Position numbers and translations under genes: made by a program. Below the pieces are notes generated by a model, which was not told the origin of the DNA, did no database searches, and was given only the letters and a program-made list of their open reading frames with translations. From assembly GCF_026242045.1 (NCBI RefSeq), contig NZ_JAPJDO010000003.1, positions 284,170 to 348,169 on the forward strand: a stretch of 64,000 bases of DNA, given 5' to 3'. The stretch is from Mycobacterium pinniadriaticum (lineage in GTDB: Bacteria > Actinomycetota > Actinomycetes > Mycobacteriales > Mycobacteriaceae). Of the stretch, positions 1 to 8,205 are shown in pieces (the stretch's first letter is position 1; every line of letters starts with the position of its first letter).

Positions 1-1037
1 ATCCGGGCGGTCATGTTGCGGCCGAGTTCGGTCCAGAAGTCGCACACCAGGTCCGGCTCGCCGAACACCACGCCGACGAACGGTGACCAGTTGTGGAAGT
101 TGCGCTTACGCTCCTCCTGCCAGCCCGGCTGCAGTGCGGCCGCCCACTCCGGATCGGTGGGCGTGTTCTCGCGCATGTCCACCGAGGACGGGGTGCGCTG
201 GAACACGAACAGCTGCTTGGCATCCCGGCCGAGGTGCGGTACCAGCTGCACTCCGGTGGCGCCGGTGCCGATCAGGGCGACCCGCTTGTCCGCGAGCTTG
301 TGCAGACCACCGCTCGCGTCGCCGCCGGTGTAGTCGTAATCCCACCGCGCGGAATGGAAGGCATGCCCGCCGGCATCGAGGTACTCCTTGATGCCGGGGA
401 TGCCGGGCAGCTTGGGCTTGTTGTAGGACCCCTGGGCCATCACGACGAAGCGCGCGCGGATATCGTCGCCGCGATTGGTCGTGAGCCGCCAGCGCTTGAT
501 CGAATCGTCCCAGCGCATGGTCTCCACCTGAGTGGAGAAGATCGCGCCGTCGTAGAGGCCGAAGTGCTTGCCCATCGCCTGGCAATGTCCGAAGATCTCG
601 GCTCCGTCGGCGAACTTCTTGCTCGGCAGGAAGTCGAGTTCCTCGAGCATCGGAATGTAGCAATAGGCGTCGTTGTCGCACTGGATGCCCGGGAAGCGGT
701 TCCAGTACCAGACCCCGCCGAAGTCGCCGGCCATGTCGATCACCCGGACGTCCCCGATACCTGCCTTCTTCAGGTAGGCACCGGAGAGCAGGCCGGCGAA
801 GCCACCGCCGAGCACCACGACCTCGATGTCCTCGTCGATCGGGTCGCGTTCGGTGACCGGCGTGTAGGGGTCCACCTCGTAGAGGCCGGCCAGGTCGCCG
901 TCGAGTTCGAGGTACTGTGCGGCGCCCTCGTCGCGCACTCGCTTCGCACGCTCGGCGGCGTACTTGACCCGCATGGCCTCGATGTCGACATCCTGCGGCA
1001 CATCGGTTGGTCCACAGGGCTTCTCCGGGTAGGTCAC
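1..1037 (-). CDS. Flavin-containing (Baeyer-Villiger type) monooxygenase, 3' end beyond window
   Basis: N-terminal 345 codons of a class B flavoprotein monooxygenase; the gene runs off the left edge with no stop. The GTG start at 1037 follows a GGAGGA ribosome site. A GGGFAG dinucleotide-binding loop lies near residues 77-82 after a ~70-residue leader, then FGGVWYWNRFPG typical of this family, then a second loop GTGATG for NADPH. The stretch AFHSARWDYD sits where the Baeyer-Villiger fingerprint (FxGxxxHxxxW) is expected, in a divergent form. The family inserts oxygen next to a ketone to give an ester or lactone, using FAD and NADPH in the cytoplasm. It follows the Rieske oxygenase gene in the same direction, so it is probably the last gene seen of that operon. 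Substrate unknown; a cyclic ketone is an inference from the neighbours. Confidence 0.88.
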   Translation of the reverse strand, partial: MTYPEKPCGPTDVPQDVDIEAMRVKYAAERAKRVRDEGAAQYLELDGDLAGLYEVDPYTPVTERDPIDEDIEVVVLGGGFAGLLSGAYLKKAGIGDVRVIDMAGDFGGVWYWNRFPGIQCDNDAYCYIPMLEELDFLPSKKFADGAEIFGHCQAMGKHFGLYDGAIFSTQVETMRWDDSIKRWRLTTNRGDDIRARFVVMAQGSYNKPKLPGIPGIKEYLDAGGHAFHSARWDYDYTGGDASGGLHKLADKRVALIGTGATGVQLVPHLGRDAKQLFVFQRTPSSVDMRENTPTDPEWAAALQPGWQEERKRNFHNWSPFVGVVFGEPDLVCDFWTELGRNMTAR

Positions 1038-1054
1038 CTGGTCTCCTCCCTCGC

Positions 1055-1103
1055 GATTTCGGCGCGTTTTCGTTCGCTCAGCGACGGATAGCGCGCCGAA
1101 ATC
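1055..1103. repeat. 49-bp intergenic hairpin with 12-bp perfect arms
   Basis: Arms GATTTCGGCGCG and CGCGCCGAAATC are perfect complements around a 25-base centre that itself contains CGCTCAGCG. It fills most of the gap between the Rieske oxygenase stop (1102-1104, inside one arm) and the monooxygenase start. It could attenuate or stabilise the operon transcript. The arm sequence resembles that of the hairpin after aceA at 17329-17395. Confidence 0.7.
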
Positions 1104-2481
1104 ACTGGATTTCTCGCGGATCGCCGGTGCCCATATACTTGGCCAGCTGGTGATGCAGGTTGACGGTGCTGCGCTCCCGGTAGGGATTGGGCAGTGTCCC
1201 GGGGAATCCGGCCGACTTCATGCCCTGCTGTACCGCCGCCATGTTGGAGAAGTCCTGGGGCAGCACCGAACGCCAGTTCGGGTCCCCAGGCGGCGTGTAC
1301 TCCCACTCGGTCTGCGGCTCTTCGCCTTTCGGGTACAGCTCGAAGACCGAGACTTCGAAGATGCACTTGTCGGGATCGTAACTCGGGTCGGGGCGGGCGC
1401 TGTAGCACAGCGCAACGGTCAAGCCCTGTCCGATCTGGAAGTTGGGGAAGATCTGCCACGCCGTGCCGCTCTGCCCCAGGACGTCGGCGGGAATCGTCGG
1501 CCAGATGACTCCGCGTGCCTCGTCGTCACGGCGCGCCGAGGCCAGCCAGTGCTCGAGCACCTTGTCGGCCGGAGTGCCCTCGGGGAGCTCGTCGACAAGC
1601 CGTTTGGCGGCGTTCACCAGCGTCTCGGTGGTGGAGGTGTTGGTCTCCTCCATGGTGTAGATCTGCATCTCGGCGGTCGATATCCGCGGATCCGCACCGC
1701 TACCGAGCCGGATCTTGGACTTGGTGGCCTCCATGTCCTGTGGAGCGTCGTAGCCGATGTTGCTGTGCTTGCCCTGCACCTTGGCCCAGCCCTTGAACTC
1801 ACCGAACTTGTTGAACTCCGGGTGTGTGGTGAAGACGTGGTAGGTCTCGTTGAAGGCCTCCAGCGCGACCTTCCAGTTGCAGTCGAAGTTCAGCCACTTG
1901 CGCCACTTGAAGCGCATGTTCTCCAGTCCGAACGGGTCGAGGATCTTCGCCGCCGGGAACAGGTAGTCGGCCAGCGGCTCGCAGTCCGGATCCATGTTGA
2001 TCCACAGCCAGCCGCCCCAGGTGTCGACCCGCACCGGAGCCAGATGGGTGTTCTCACCCGTGAGCGCCCCCTTCCAGTCCTCCTGTTCACGGATGTGGGT
2101 ACACGCCCCGTCCAGTCCGTACGTCCAGCCGTGGAATCCGCAGACGAAGGACTTGCGGGCCCGGCCCAGCGCGTTCTTGGCGCCCGGCGGCACGTCGATC
2201 AGCCGCCGCCCCCGGTGCATGCACACGTTGTGGTGCGCCGCGAATGCCTCTTTCGATTCAGCGGTCGAGGTCCGCACCACGATGATGGAGTCGTCGAGGA
2301 TGTCATAGGTGAGGTAGCTGCCCACCTCGGGGAGCTCCTCAACCCGGCCCACCTGCTGCCACACCTTGCGCCACAACCGATCTCGCTCGGCGCGGGCGTA
2401 CTCCGGCGAGATATAGGCGTCGGTGCCGATGGTCATCGGCTCGGAGAGTTCCTCGGTGTCGGCACCCTTGATGTCCGTCAT
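1102..2481 (-). CDS. Rieske-type aromatic-ring-hydroxylating oxygenase, alpha subunit
   Basis: 459-residue catalytic subunit of a Rieske non-haem iron oxygenase. The [2Fe-2S] ligands are C87-x-H89 and C114-x2-H117. The mononuclear iron site is the NETYH...H stretch at about residues 211-220. The ATG at 2481 was chosen over in-frame upstream starts because GGGGGAA precedes it and it overlaps the stop of the upstream SDR gene in an ATGA junction. No beta subunit or reductase lies nearby, so electrons must come from elsewhere. Such enzymes hydroxylate rings or demethylate using O2. Operon position between an SDR and a Baeyer-Villiger-like monooxygenase suggests hydroxylation, oxidation to ketone and oxygen insertion in one pathway. 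Confidence 0.92.
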   Translation of the reverse strand: MTDIKGADTEELSEPMTIGTDAYISPEYARAERDRLWRKVWQQVGRVEELPEVGSYLTYDILDDSIIVVRTSTAESKEAFAAHHNVCMHRGRRLIDVPPGAKNALGRARKSFVCGFHGWTYGLDGACTHIREQEDWKGALTGENTHLAPVRVDTWGGWLWINMDPDCEPLADYLFPAAKILDPFGLENMRFKWRKWLNFDCNWKVALEAFNETYHVFTTHPEFNKFGEFKGWAKVQGKHSNIGYDAPQDMEATKSKIRLGSGADPRISTAEMQIYTMEETNTSTTETLVNAAKRLVDELPEGTPADKVLEHWLASARRDDEARGVIWPTIPADVLGQSGTAWQIFPNFQIGQGLTVALCYSARPDPSYDPDKCIFEVSVFELYPKGEEPQTEWEYTPPGDPNWRSVLPQDFSNMAAVQQGMKSAGFPGTLPNPYRERSTVNLHHQLAKYMGTGDPREIQ

Positions 2482-3341
2482 GCGTTCCCCCAACGTGTGA
2501 TGGCTGACCGGAATGTCTCGTCTTTCAGGAACAGCGACGTGTTGTCGGCATCGAGGTGTGTCCACCGCAGGTTCAGCCCGCCGTCGACCAGCAGGGTCTG
2601 ACCAGTGACATAGCTGGACATCTCCGAGAGCAGAAACAGGATGGCCCCGGCCTGTTCGGCGGGCCGGCCGCGCCGGCCCATCGCGATCGCGCGGCGGTCC
2701 CGGTCGGGATCGGATTCGACATAGGTGCCCGACGCCGGGGTCTCGGTGACACCGGGCGCGACGGCGTTGACCCGGATTCCGTGAGCTGCGAGTTCGACGG
2801 CCATGGTGCGGGTGGCCGCGACGATGGCAGCCTTGGCGGTGCCGTAGGCGATGTGCAGCGGCGCGGTGTTCATGCCGCTGATCGACGAGACCGACACGAT
2901 CGATCCCGGCAGGCCGCTGACCCGCAGCTCTTCGGCGACGGCCTGGCTCATGAAGAACATCGTCTCGAGATTCGCGGCGAACAGCTCCCGCCAGTCCGAG
3001 CGCGACACCCGGGTCGACGGCATCCAGGTCGACGGTCCGGCACCGCCGGCGACGTTGACCAATCCGTAGAGGTCCCCGTCGGTATGGCGGGCCGCGTCCA
3101 GCACGGTGGCGATGCCGTCGTCAGTCGAGACATCGGCGGCGACCGGAACGACGGGCAGGCCCGCGGCGGACAACGGGCCCACATGCCTGTCGAGGTTCTC
3201 CGGTGAGCGGCTCACCGCGATGACGGTGGCGCCGGCGCGGGCCACCGATTCGGTGACCGTGGTGCCGATGCCGCCGCCACCAGCACCGGCGACCACGACG
3301 ACGCGGCCGTCGAGGCCCAGCAGATCGGCGTCCGTCGGCAT
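2478..3341 (-). CDS. Short-chain dehydrogenase/reductase (SDR)
   Basis: 287-residue classical SDR. The nucleotide-binding loop is GAGGGGIG near the N-terminus, the catalytic pair is YGTAK, and the C-terminal VAPGVTETP segment is typical. The start at 3341 gives a normal length; an upstream in-frame ATG at 3410 would add 23 unlike residues and run through the promoter and operator region. The stop overlaps the next ATG by four bases, so it is translationally coupled to the Rieske oxygenase. Role inferred: NAD(P)-dependent oxidation of the alcohol made by the oxygenase. Confidence 0.88.
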   Translation of the reverse strand: MPTDADLLGLDGRVVVVAGAGGGGIGTTVTESVARAGATVIAVSRSPENLDRHVGPLSAAGLPVVPVAADVSTDDGIATVLDAARHTDGDLYGLVNVAGGAGPSTWMPSTRVSRSDWRELFAANLETMFFMSQAVAEELRVSGLPGSIVSVSSISGMNTAPLHIAYGTAKAAIVAATRTMAVELAAHGIRVNAVAPGVTETPASGTYVESDPDRDRRAIAMGRRGRPAEQAGAILFLLSEMSSYVTGQTLLVDGGLNLRWTHLDADNTSLFLKDETFRSAITRWGNA

Positions 3342-3366
3342 TACCCCGCGACCACCAATGCGGTAA

Positions 3367-3378
3367 TAGTCCGGACAA
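3367..3378. promoter_or_regulatory. Putative GntR operator, copy 1 (minus-strand operon side)
   Basis: TAGTCCGGACAA is a near-perfect 12-bp palindrome lying 26-37 bases upstream of the SDR start, next to possible -10 sequences for the leftward operon. Its reverse complement differs by one base from the copy at 3464-3475. The regulator is inferred to be the GntR protein encoded at 5099-5848. Confidence 0.65.
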
Positions 3379-3463
3379 AATATGGCATTGCGCTCATCGC
3401 AGAACATCATTCTCCAGCCGTGTCTATGCAGTCAAGGCCGGATTTCCGGGAGCCGCTCATCTA

Positions 3464-3475
3464 TTGTCTGGACTA
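3464..3475. promoter_or_regulatory. Putative GntR operator, copy 2 (plus-strand operon side)
   Basis: TTGTCTGGACTA matches the inverted copy at 3367-3378 in 11 of 12 positions. It lies about 25-35 bases before the GTG start of the rightward operon, overlapping a possible TAATTG -10. Two inverted copies about 97 bases apart, each near a divergent promoter, suit one regulator controlling both operons. Confidence 0.65.
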
Positions 3476-3500
3476 ATTGTGGTTGGTAGGGTCGGCTGCC

Positions 3501-5102
3501 GTGACGCGCTACGCAGCATCGAAGCCGCCGAGCACCGGGCCGGGCTGGTCACTGGACCGGCTCACCCCGCCGAGCCGGGTGTTCGGAGCCAACGGCTTGC
3601 GCACCGGCCCGGACGGCCGGGTGTACATCGCGCAGGTCACCGGCAGCCAGATCAGCGCGCTGGACGTCGGCACCGGCGCGGTCGAGGCCGTCAGCCCCAA
3701 GGGCGGCGATATCGTCGCTCCTGACGACGTGGCCTTCGACGACGCGGGACGCCTCATCGCCACCGAGGTGATGAATGGGCGCGTCAGTGTGCTGGAGAAC
3801 GGCCGTGCGCGTGTGCTGCGCGACGATGTGCCCTCGGCCAACGGCATCACCGTCCACAACGGGCGGCTGTTCGTCGGCGAGTGCCGCCACGGTGGCCGAC
3901 TGCTGGAGCTGCCCATGGATGGCGGCCCGCCCCGGGTGATCTCCGAGAACCTCCCGTCCCCCAATGCGATGGAGTTCGGGCCGGACGGGAAGTTGTACTT
4001 CCCGGTGATGGACGCCAACGAGATCTGGCGTATCGACGTCGACGGCGGCGAGCCGGAGCCCGTCGCCGGTGATCTCGGCGTCCCCGATTCGGTGAAGTTC
4101 GACGCAGACGGGTACATCGTGTCCACTCAGGTATTCAGCGGACAGGTGCTGCGCATCGATCCGCGGACCGGCGTGCAGACCGTGCTGGCCCAGCTGGCAC
4201 CCGGCCTGGACAACTGCACTTTCACCGGGTCCGGCACCGACGCAAGGCTGTTCGTCTCCAACTTCACTGGCGAGATCACCGAGATCCTCCCCGACGGGAC
4301 GACTCGCGCCGCGCTGCAGGGCGGGCTGAACTGGCCCCTGGACCTCGCGGTCGGTGCCGACGGCGCCCTGTACATCGCCGACGGCACCTACTTCTACCGA
4401 TTGATGCCCGGCGGCGAGAAGCAGATCGCGGGCATGTTGTTCACACCCGGGTATCCGGGCTTCCTGCGTGGCCTGACGCCCTCGGCTCCCGGCGAATTCG
4501 TGGTCACCACCGCGAATGGCGACGTCGCCCGCTATCGACCCGAGACCAGCGAAACCGAAGTGATGGCAGGCGGTTTCGATCAGCTCTACGGTGTCGCGCT
4601 GGCACCCGACGGTGCGGCTGTCGTCGTGGAGCAAGGTACCGGCCGCGTGCTGGCCATCGGCACCGGCGGTGGCACTGAGGTACTCGCCGCCGGCCTGCAG
4701 ACTCCGGTTGGCGTGGTGGTCGCGCCCGACGGGACGGTACTGGTCGGCGAAACGGGCCGGGTGGTGAAGCTGTCGGGCGGCCGTGCCGAGACCGTCGTCG
4801 ACGGGCTCGGGCAGCCACAGGGCCTGCTGATCGCCGACGGCCTGCTCTATATCGTCGACGCGGGCCGCAAGGAGGTTGTCGCCGTGGATCTTGCCAGCGG
4901 CGCACGCCAGACGATCGCATCGGATCTTCCGGTCGGGGCGCCGCCGGGGGTCACGCCCAAGCCGCTGCTGGGCATGCCGCCGTTCTCCGGTCCGCAGGGT
5001 CCGTTCGCGGGCATCGCGGGCGGCCCCGACGGCACCCTCTACGTGTCCGCCGACGCCGACGGCAGCGTACTCGCGCTGCGACCCACCCACTCGACCCCAT
5101 GA
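3501..5102 (+). CDS. SMP-30/gluconolactonase-like beta-propeller protein
   Basis: 533-residue protein built of repeated blades with motifs such as GLRTGPDGRVYIAQ, NAMEFGPDGKLYFP, LDLAVGADGALYIAD and GIAGGPDGTLYVS, typical of SMP-30/NHL propellers. No signal peptide is seen, so it is probably cytoplasmic. The family includes lactonases; beside a Baeyer-Villiger-like monooxygenase, opening of the lactone product is a reasonable role but is inference. GTG at 3501 is preferred to TTG at 3477, which lies against the operator. At about 530 residues it is longer than a single six-bladed SMP-30 domain, so two propellers are possible. Its stop overlaps the GntR start (ATGA). Confidence 0.8.
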   Translation: MTRYAASKPPSTGPGWSLDRLTPPSRVFGANGLRTGPDGRVYIAQVTGSQISALDVGTGAVEAVSPKGGDIVAPDDVAFDDAGRLIATEVMNGRVSVLENGRARVLRDDVPSANGITVHNGRLFVGECRHGGRLLELPMDGGPPRVISENLPSPNAMEFGPDGKLYFPVMDANEIWRIDVDGGEPEPVAGDLGVPDSVKFDADGYIVSTQVFSGQVLRIDPRTGVQTVLAQLAPGLDNCTFTGSGTDARLFVSNFTGEITEILPDGTTRAALQGGLNWPLDLAVGADGALYIADGTYFYRLMPGGEKQIAGMLFTPGYPGFLRGLTPSAPGEFVVTTANGDVARYRPETSETEVMAGGFDQLYGVALAPDGAAVVVEQGTGRVLAIGTGGGTEVLAAGLQTPVGVVVAPDGTVLVGETGRVVKLSGGRAETVVDGLGQPQGLLIADGLLYIVDAGRKEVVAVDLASGARQTIASDLPVGAPPGVTPKPLLGMPPFSGPQGPFAGIAGGPDGTLYVSADADGSVLALRPTHSTP

Positions 5103-5848
5103 CGCAGGAGGTCGCCGCTTCGGCCCCCAACCCGCGCTACCTGCAGGTGGCCCGGACGCTGCGGCAGGAGATCGTCGACGGAGTGTTCCCGGTCGGCTCT
5201 CAGCTCCCCACCGAACATGAACTGTGCGAACGCTTCTCCGTGAGCCGCTACACGGTGCGCGAGGCTCTGCGCCGGCTGCGGGAGGACAACCTGATCTCGT
5301 CGCGGCCACGGGCGGGAACTCTGGTGACGGCGCGTACGTCCACCGGAACCTACGCGCAGGACCTCATGTCGATCGACGACTTGATGGCGTTCGCCACCGG
5401 TGCCCGGTTCGTCATCCAGGCCAACCGCATGCTCACCGTCGACGCCGCCCTGGCCGAGCGCACCGGCCTGCCTGCCGGCGAAGAGTGGCTGGGGGTCGGT
5501 GGATACCGCCAGGTCGAGGGTGCGACCAATGCCGTGTGCTTCACCGAGTACTACATCAACCGGGCGTTCGCCGCGGTCGGGCGGATCTTGCAGCGCCACA
5601 ACGGCCCGATCTTCCCGCTGATCGAGGACATGTTCGGCTGCAGCATCGTCGAAGTACACCAGGAGATCTCCGCGGTCCCGATGCGGGCCGATCTGGGGGA
5701 ACGCCTCGACGTCGAACCCGGCACCCCGGCGCTGCAGGTCCGCCGCACCTATCGCACCTCCGAGGGCGACATCGCCCAGGTAACCATCAACACCCACCCG
5801 GCGCGGCGTTACACGCACACCATGACGTTACGCCGGGTCAAGGAGTAG
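5099..5848 (+). CDS. GntR/HutC-family transcriptional regulator
   Basis: 249 residues. The N-terminal winged helix (about residues 12-75) has the family pattern LPTEHELCERFSVSRYTVREAL. The C-terminal half is a UTRA ligand-binding domain. It is coupled by an ATGA overlap to the lactonase-like gene and followed four bases later by an acyl-CoA synthetase gene. It probably represses both divergent operons from the two near-palindromes at 3367-3378 and 3464-3475, released by a pathway metabolite; the ligand cannot be told from sequence. Confidence 0.9.
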   Translation: MTQEVAASAPNPRYLQVARTLRQEIVDGVFPVGSQLPTEHELCERFSVSRYTVREALRRLREDNLISSRPRAGTLVTARTSTGTYAQDLMSIDDLMAFATGARFVIQANRMLTVDAALAERTGLPAGEEWLGVGGYRQVEGATNAVCFTEYYINRAFAAVGRILQRHNGPIFPLIEDMFGCSIVEVHQEISAVPMRADLGERLDVEPGTPALQVRRTYRTSEGDIAQVTINTHPARRYTHTMTLRRVKE

Positions 5849-5851
5849 ACC

Positions 5852-7429
5852 GTGACCCGCGATGAGTTCGGCTCCGATGCCTATCGGCGCGGGTGGTGGG
5901 TCTCCACCACCCTGGCCGATGCACTGCGGGCGGCCGCCGAGAAGACGCCGGAGCGGGTGTTGGTCGTCGACGATGGGGTCCGCCTGGACTGCGCGACGGT
6001 GAACCGGCAGGCCCGTTCACTCGCCGCGGCGTTGTCGACCCGGATGCGGCCGGGGGGCGTGGTGTCGTTCATGCTGCCGAACTGGCATGAGGCCGCGGTG
6101 GTCTACCTCGGGGCGACGCTCGCCGGAATGATCGTCAATCCCATCCTGCCGTCCCTGCGCGACCGCGAACTGACGTTCATCCTCGATGACGTCGACAGCC
6201 GGATCATCTTCGTTCCGGCCGAATTCCGCGGCCATGATTACGCCGCCATGCTCGGCCGCGTCACCGCCCAGCTGACCTCCCCTCCCGAGGTGGTGGTGCT
6301 GCGTGGTGCCGGCCACACCCCCTACTCCGACCTGATCGACGGCGCCGCCCCGACGGACCTGCCCGAGCTGGATCCCGACGACGTGCGCATGATCCTCTAT
6401 ACATCCGGTACCACCGGTCGCCCCAAAGGGGTGCTGCACAGCCATAATTCGCTGAACGCGTTGATCTGCCAGCTTCGTGACCACTGGATGATCGATCCGG
6501 GTGACAAGTTCCTGGTGCCTTCGCCGATCGCCCACATCGGCGGCTCCATCTACGCGTTCGAGTGCCCGCTGCTGCTCGGCACCACCGCCGTGCTGATGGA
6601 CCGCTGGGACGCGGACGACGCGGTGGCGTTGATGACCGCCGAGCGCTGCACTCACATGGCCGGTGCGACCCCGTTTCTGACACAGTTGCTCGCCGCGGCC
6701 CGCCGCGCCGGCACCCGGCTACCGGCCCTGAAGGTGTTCATCTGCGGGGGGGCGTCCGTACCGCCATCCCTGATCCGTTCGGCAACAGAATATTTCGACC
6801 ATGCCGTGGTGTCGCGGGTGTACGGATCCACCGAGGTTCCAGTGACCACAGTCGGCGCCGCCACACCCGGCGACACCGACCACGCCGCCGACACCGACGG
6901 CCGGCGCGGTATCGCTGACATCAGGCTGGTCGACGGTGAGATCCGCGCGCGCGGCGCCCAGATGCTGCTCGGCTATCTACACGACGGAAAGCCTGCCGAG
7001 GCATTCGATGGCGAGGGCTACTTCCGCACCGGCGACCTCGGCACCTGGGTGGACGGCGACTATCTCGTCGTCACCGGGCGGGCCAAGGACATCATCATCC
7101 GCAACGGTGAGAACATCGCGCCCAAGGAGATCGAAGACATCCTGGTCGCCGCGCCCGGTATCGCCGAGATCGCGATCGTCGGCCTTCCCGATGCCCGTAC
7201 CGGCGAACGCGCGTGCGCAGTCATCGTGCCCGCCGCCGGCACGACGCCCGGCCTGGCCGAATTGCGCGGCATTCTCTCCGGAGCAGGTGTGGCGATGTTC
7301 AAAGTCCCTGAGCAGGTGGAGATCTGGGATGCGCTGCCGAAGAACGACGCGGGCAAGGTGCTCAAGCACCAGATCAGGGCCGCACTGATGGAAGGGGAAA
7401 TATGCCGGAAACAGGCACAGCCCGAGTAG
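5852..7429 (+). CDS. AMP-forming acyl-CoA synthetase (FadD-like)
   Basis: 525-residue ANL-superfamily ligase. The P-loop is YTSGTTGRPKG; the hinge region has YFRTGDLG; the NGENIAPKEIED motif and the C-terminal catalytic lysine in PKNDAGKVLK are all present. It activates a carboxylic acid to its CoA thioester through an acyl-adenylate. The GTG start is preceded by AAGGAG inside the end of the GntR gene. The last 28 bases overlap the next SDR gene. It probably activates a ring-cleavage acid of this pathway. Confidence 0.9.
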   Translation: MTRDEFGSDAYRRGWWVSTTLADALRAAAEKTPERVLVVDDGVRLDCATVNRQARSLAAALSTRMRPGGVVSFMLPNWHEAAVVYLGATLAGMIVNPILPSLRDRELTFILDDVDSRIIFVPAEFRGHDYAAMLGRVTAQLTSPPEVVVLRGAGHTPYSDLIDGAAPTDLPELDPDDVRMILYTSGTTGRPKGVLHSHNSLNALICQLRDHWMIDPGDKFLVPSPIAHIGGSIYAFECPLLLGTTAVLMDRWDADDAVALMTAERCTHMAGATPFLTQLLAAARRAGTRLPALKVFICGGASVPPSLIRSATEYFDHAVVSRVYGSTEVPVTTVGAATPGDTDHAADTDGRRGIADIRLVDGEIRARGAQMLLGYLHDGKPAEAFDGEGYFRTGDLGTWVDGDYLVVTGRAKDIIIRNGENIAPKEIEDILVAAPGIAEIAIVGLPDARTGERACAVIVPAAGTTPGLAELRGILSGAGVAMFKVPEQVEIWDALPKNDAGKVLKHQIRAALMEGEICRKQAQPE

Positions 7430-8205
7430 CCGTTGTCACCGGGGCCAGCAGCGGCATCGGGTTCGGCACGGCAGTCACGCTTGCGCAGGCCGGTATGACG
7501 GTCCTCGGCACCGGCCGCGACGAGCAGCGTCTGCACGCGCTCACCGAGGCCGTCGTCGCGGCCACCGGCGACCCAGACCGCATCGCCACCATTGCTGTCG
7601 ATCTGACCACCGACGACGGACCCGGCCGCGTTGTCGAGGAGGCGGTGGCGCGCTGGGGACACATCAACTTCCTGATCAACAACGCCGGTGTGGGCCGGCC
7701 CAAACCGTTGCACGAAACCGACGACGAGACCTTGGATTATTTCCTTGGCCTCATGCTGCGAGCCCCGTTCCGGTTGGCCCGCGACGTGATCGGCCACATG
7801 GGTCCCGGTTCGGCGATCATCAACATCACGTCCACGTTCGCCGTCGTCGGCGGTCTGCGCGGCGGCGCGTACTCCGCCGCCAAGGGCGGTCTGACCGCGC
7901 TGACCACACACATCGCCTGTCAGTACGGTGCGCAGGGGATCCGCTGCAATGCCGTCGCCCCCGGGGTGACGGTGACGCCGATGGTCGAGCAACGACTCTC
8001 CGATCCCGGCTTCAAGAAGATGCAGACCGAGATGACGCCGCACACCCGATTGGGGCGGGTTGAGGACATCGCCGGCACGGTGGCGTTCTTGTGCTCGGAC
8101 GCAGGCAGTTTCATCAACGGGCAGACCATCGTGGTCGACGGCGGCTGGAGCTCGACGAAATACCTGTCGGAGCGTGCGCTGTCCGCGGAATGGGTCGTGC
8201 GGTGA
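7402..8205 (+). CDS. Short-chain dehydrogenase/reductase (SDR)
   Basis: 267-residue classical SDR with TGASSGIG at the N-terminus, NNAG, a catalytic Ser in NITSTF and YSAAK. The C-terminal VVDGGW closes a typical fold. ATG at 7402 has GGAAGGGGAA just upstream and lies inside the end of the acyl-CoA synthetase gene, so translation is coupled. Likely an NAD(P)-dependent hydroxyacyl-CoA or alcohol dehydrogenase of the same pathway; exact substrate unknown. Confidence 0.88.
   Translation: MPETGTARVAVVTGASSGIGFGTAVTLAQAGMTVLGTGRDEQRLHALTEAVVAATGDPDRIATIAVDLTTDDGPGRVVEEAVARWGHINFLINNAGVGRPKPLHETDDETLDYFLGLMLRAPFRLARDVIGHMGPGSAIINITSTFAVVGGLRGGAYSAAKGGLTALTTHIACQYGAQGIRCNAVAPGVTVTPMVEQRLSDPGFKKMQTEMTPHTRLGRVEDIAGTVAFLCSDAGSFINGQTIVVDGGWSSTKYLSERALSAEWVVR

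Noticed and set aside
3549..5309. Long open frame on the minus strand opposite the SMP-30-like and GntR genes
   Set aside because: Arg/Ala/Gly/His-rich shadow translation typical of high-GC antisense frames; the plus strand has clear family motifs.
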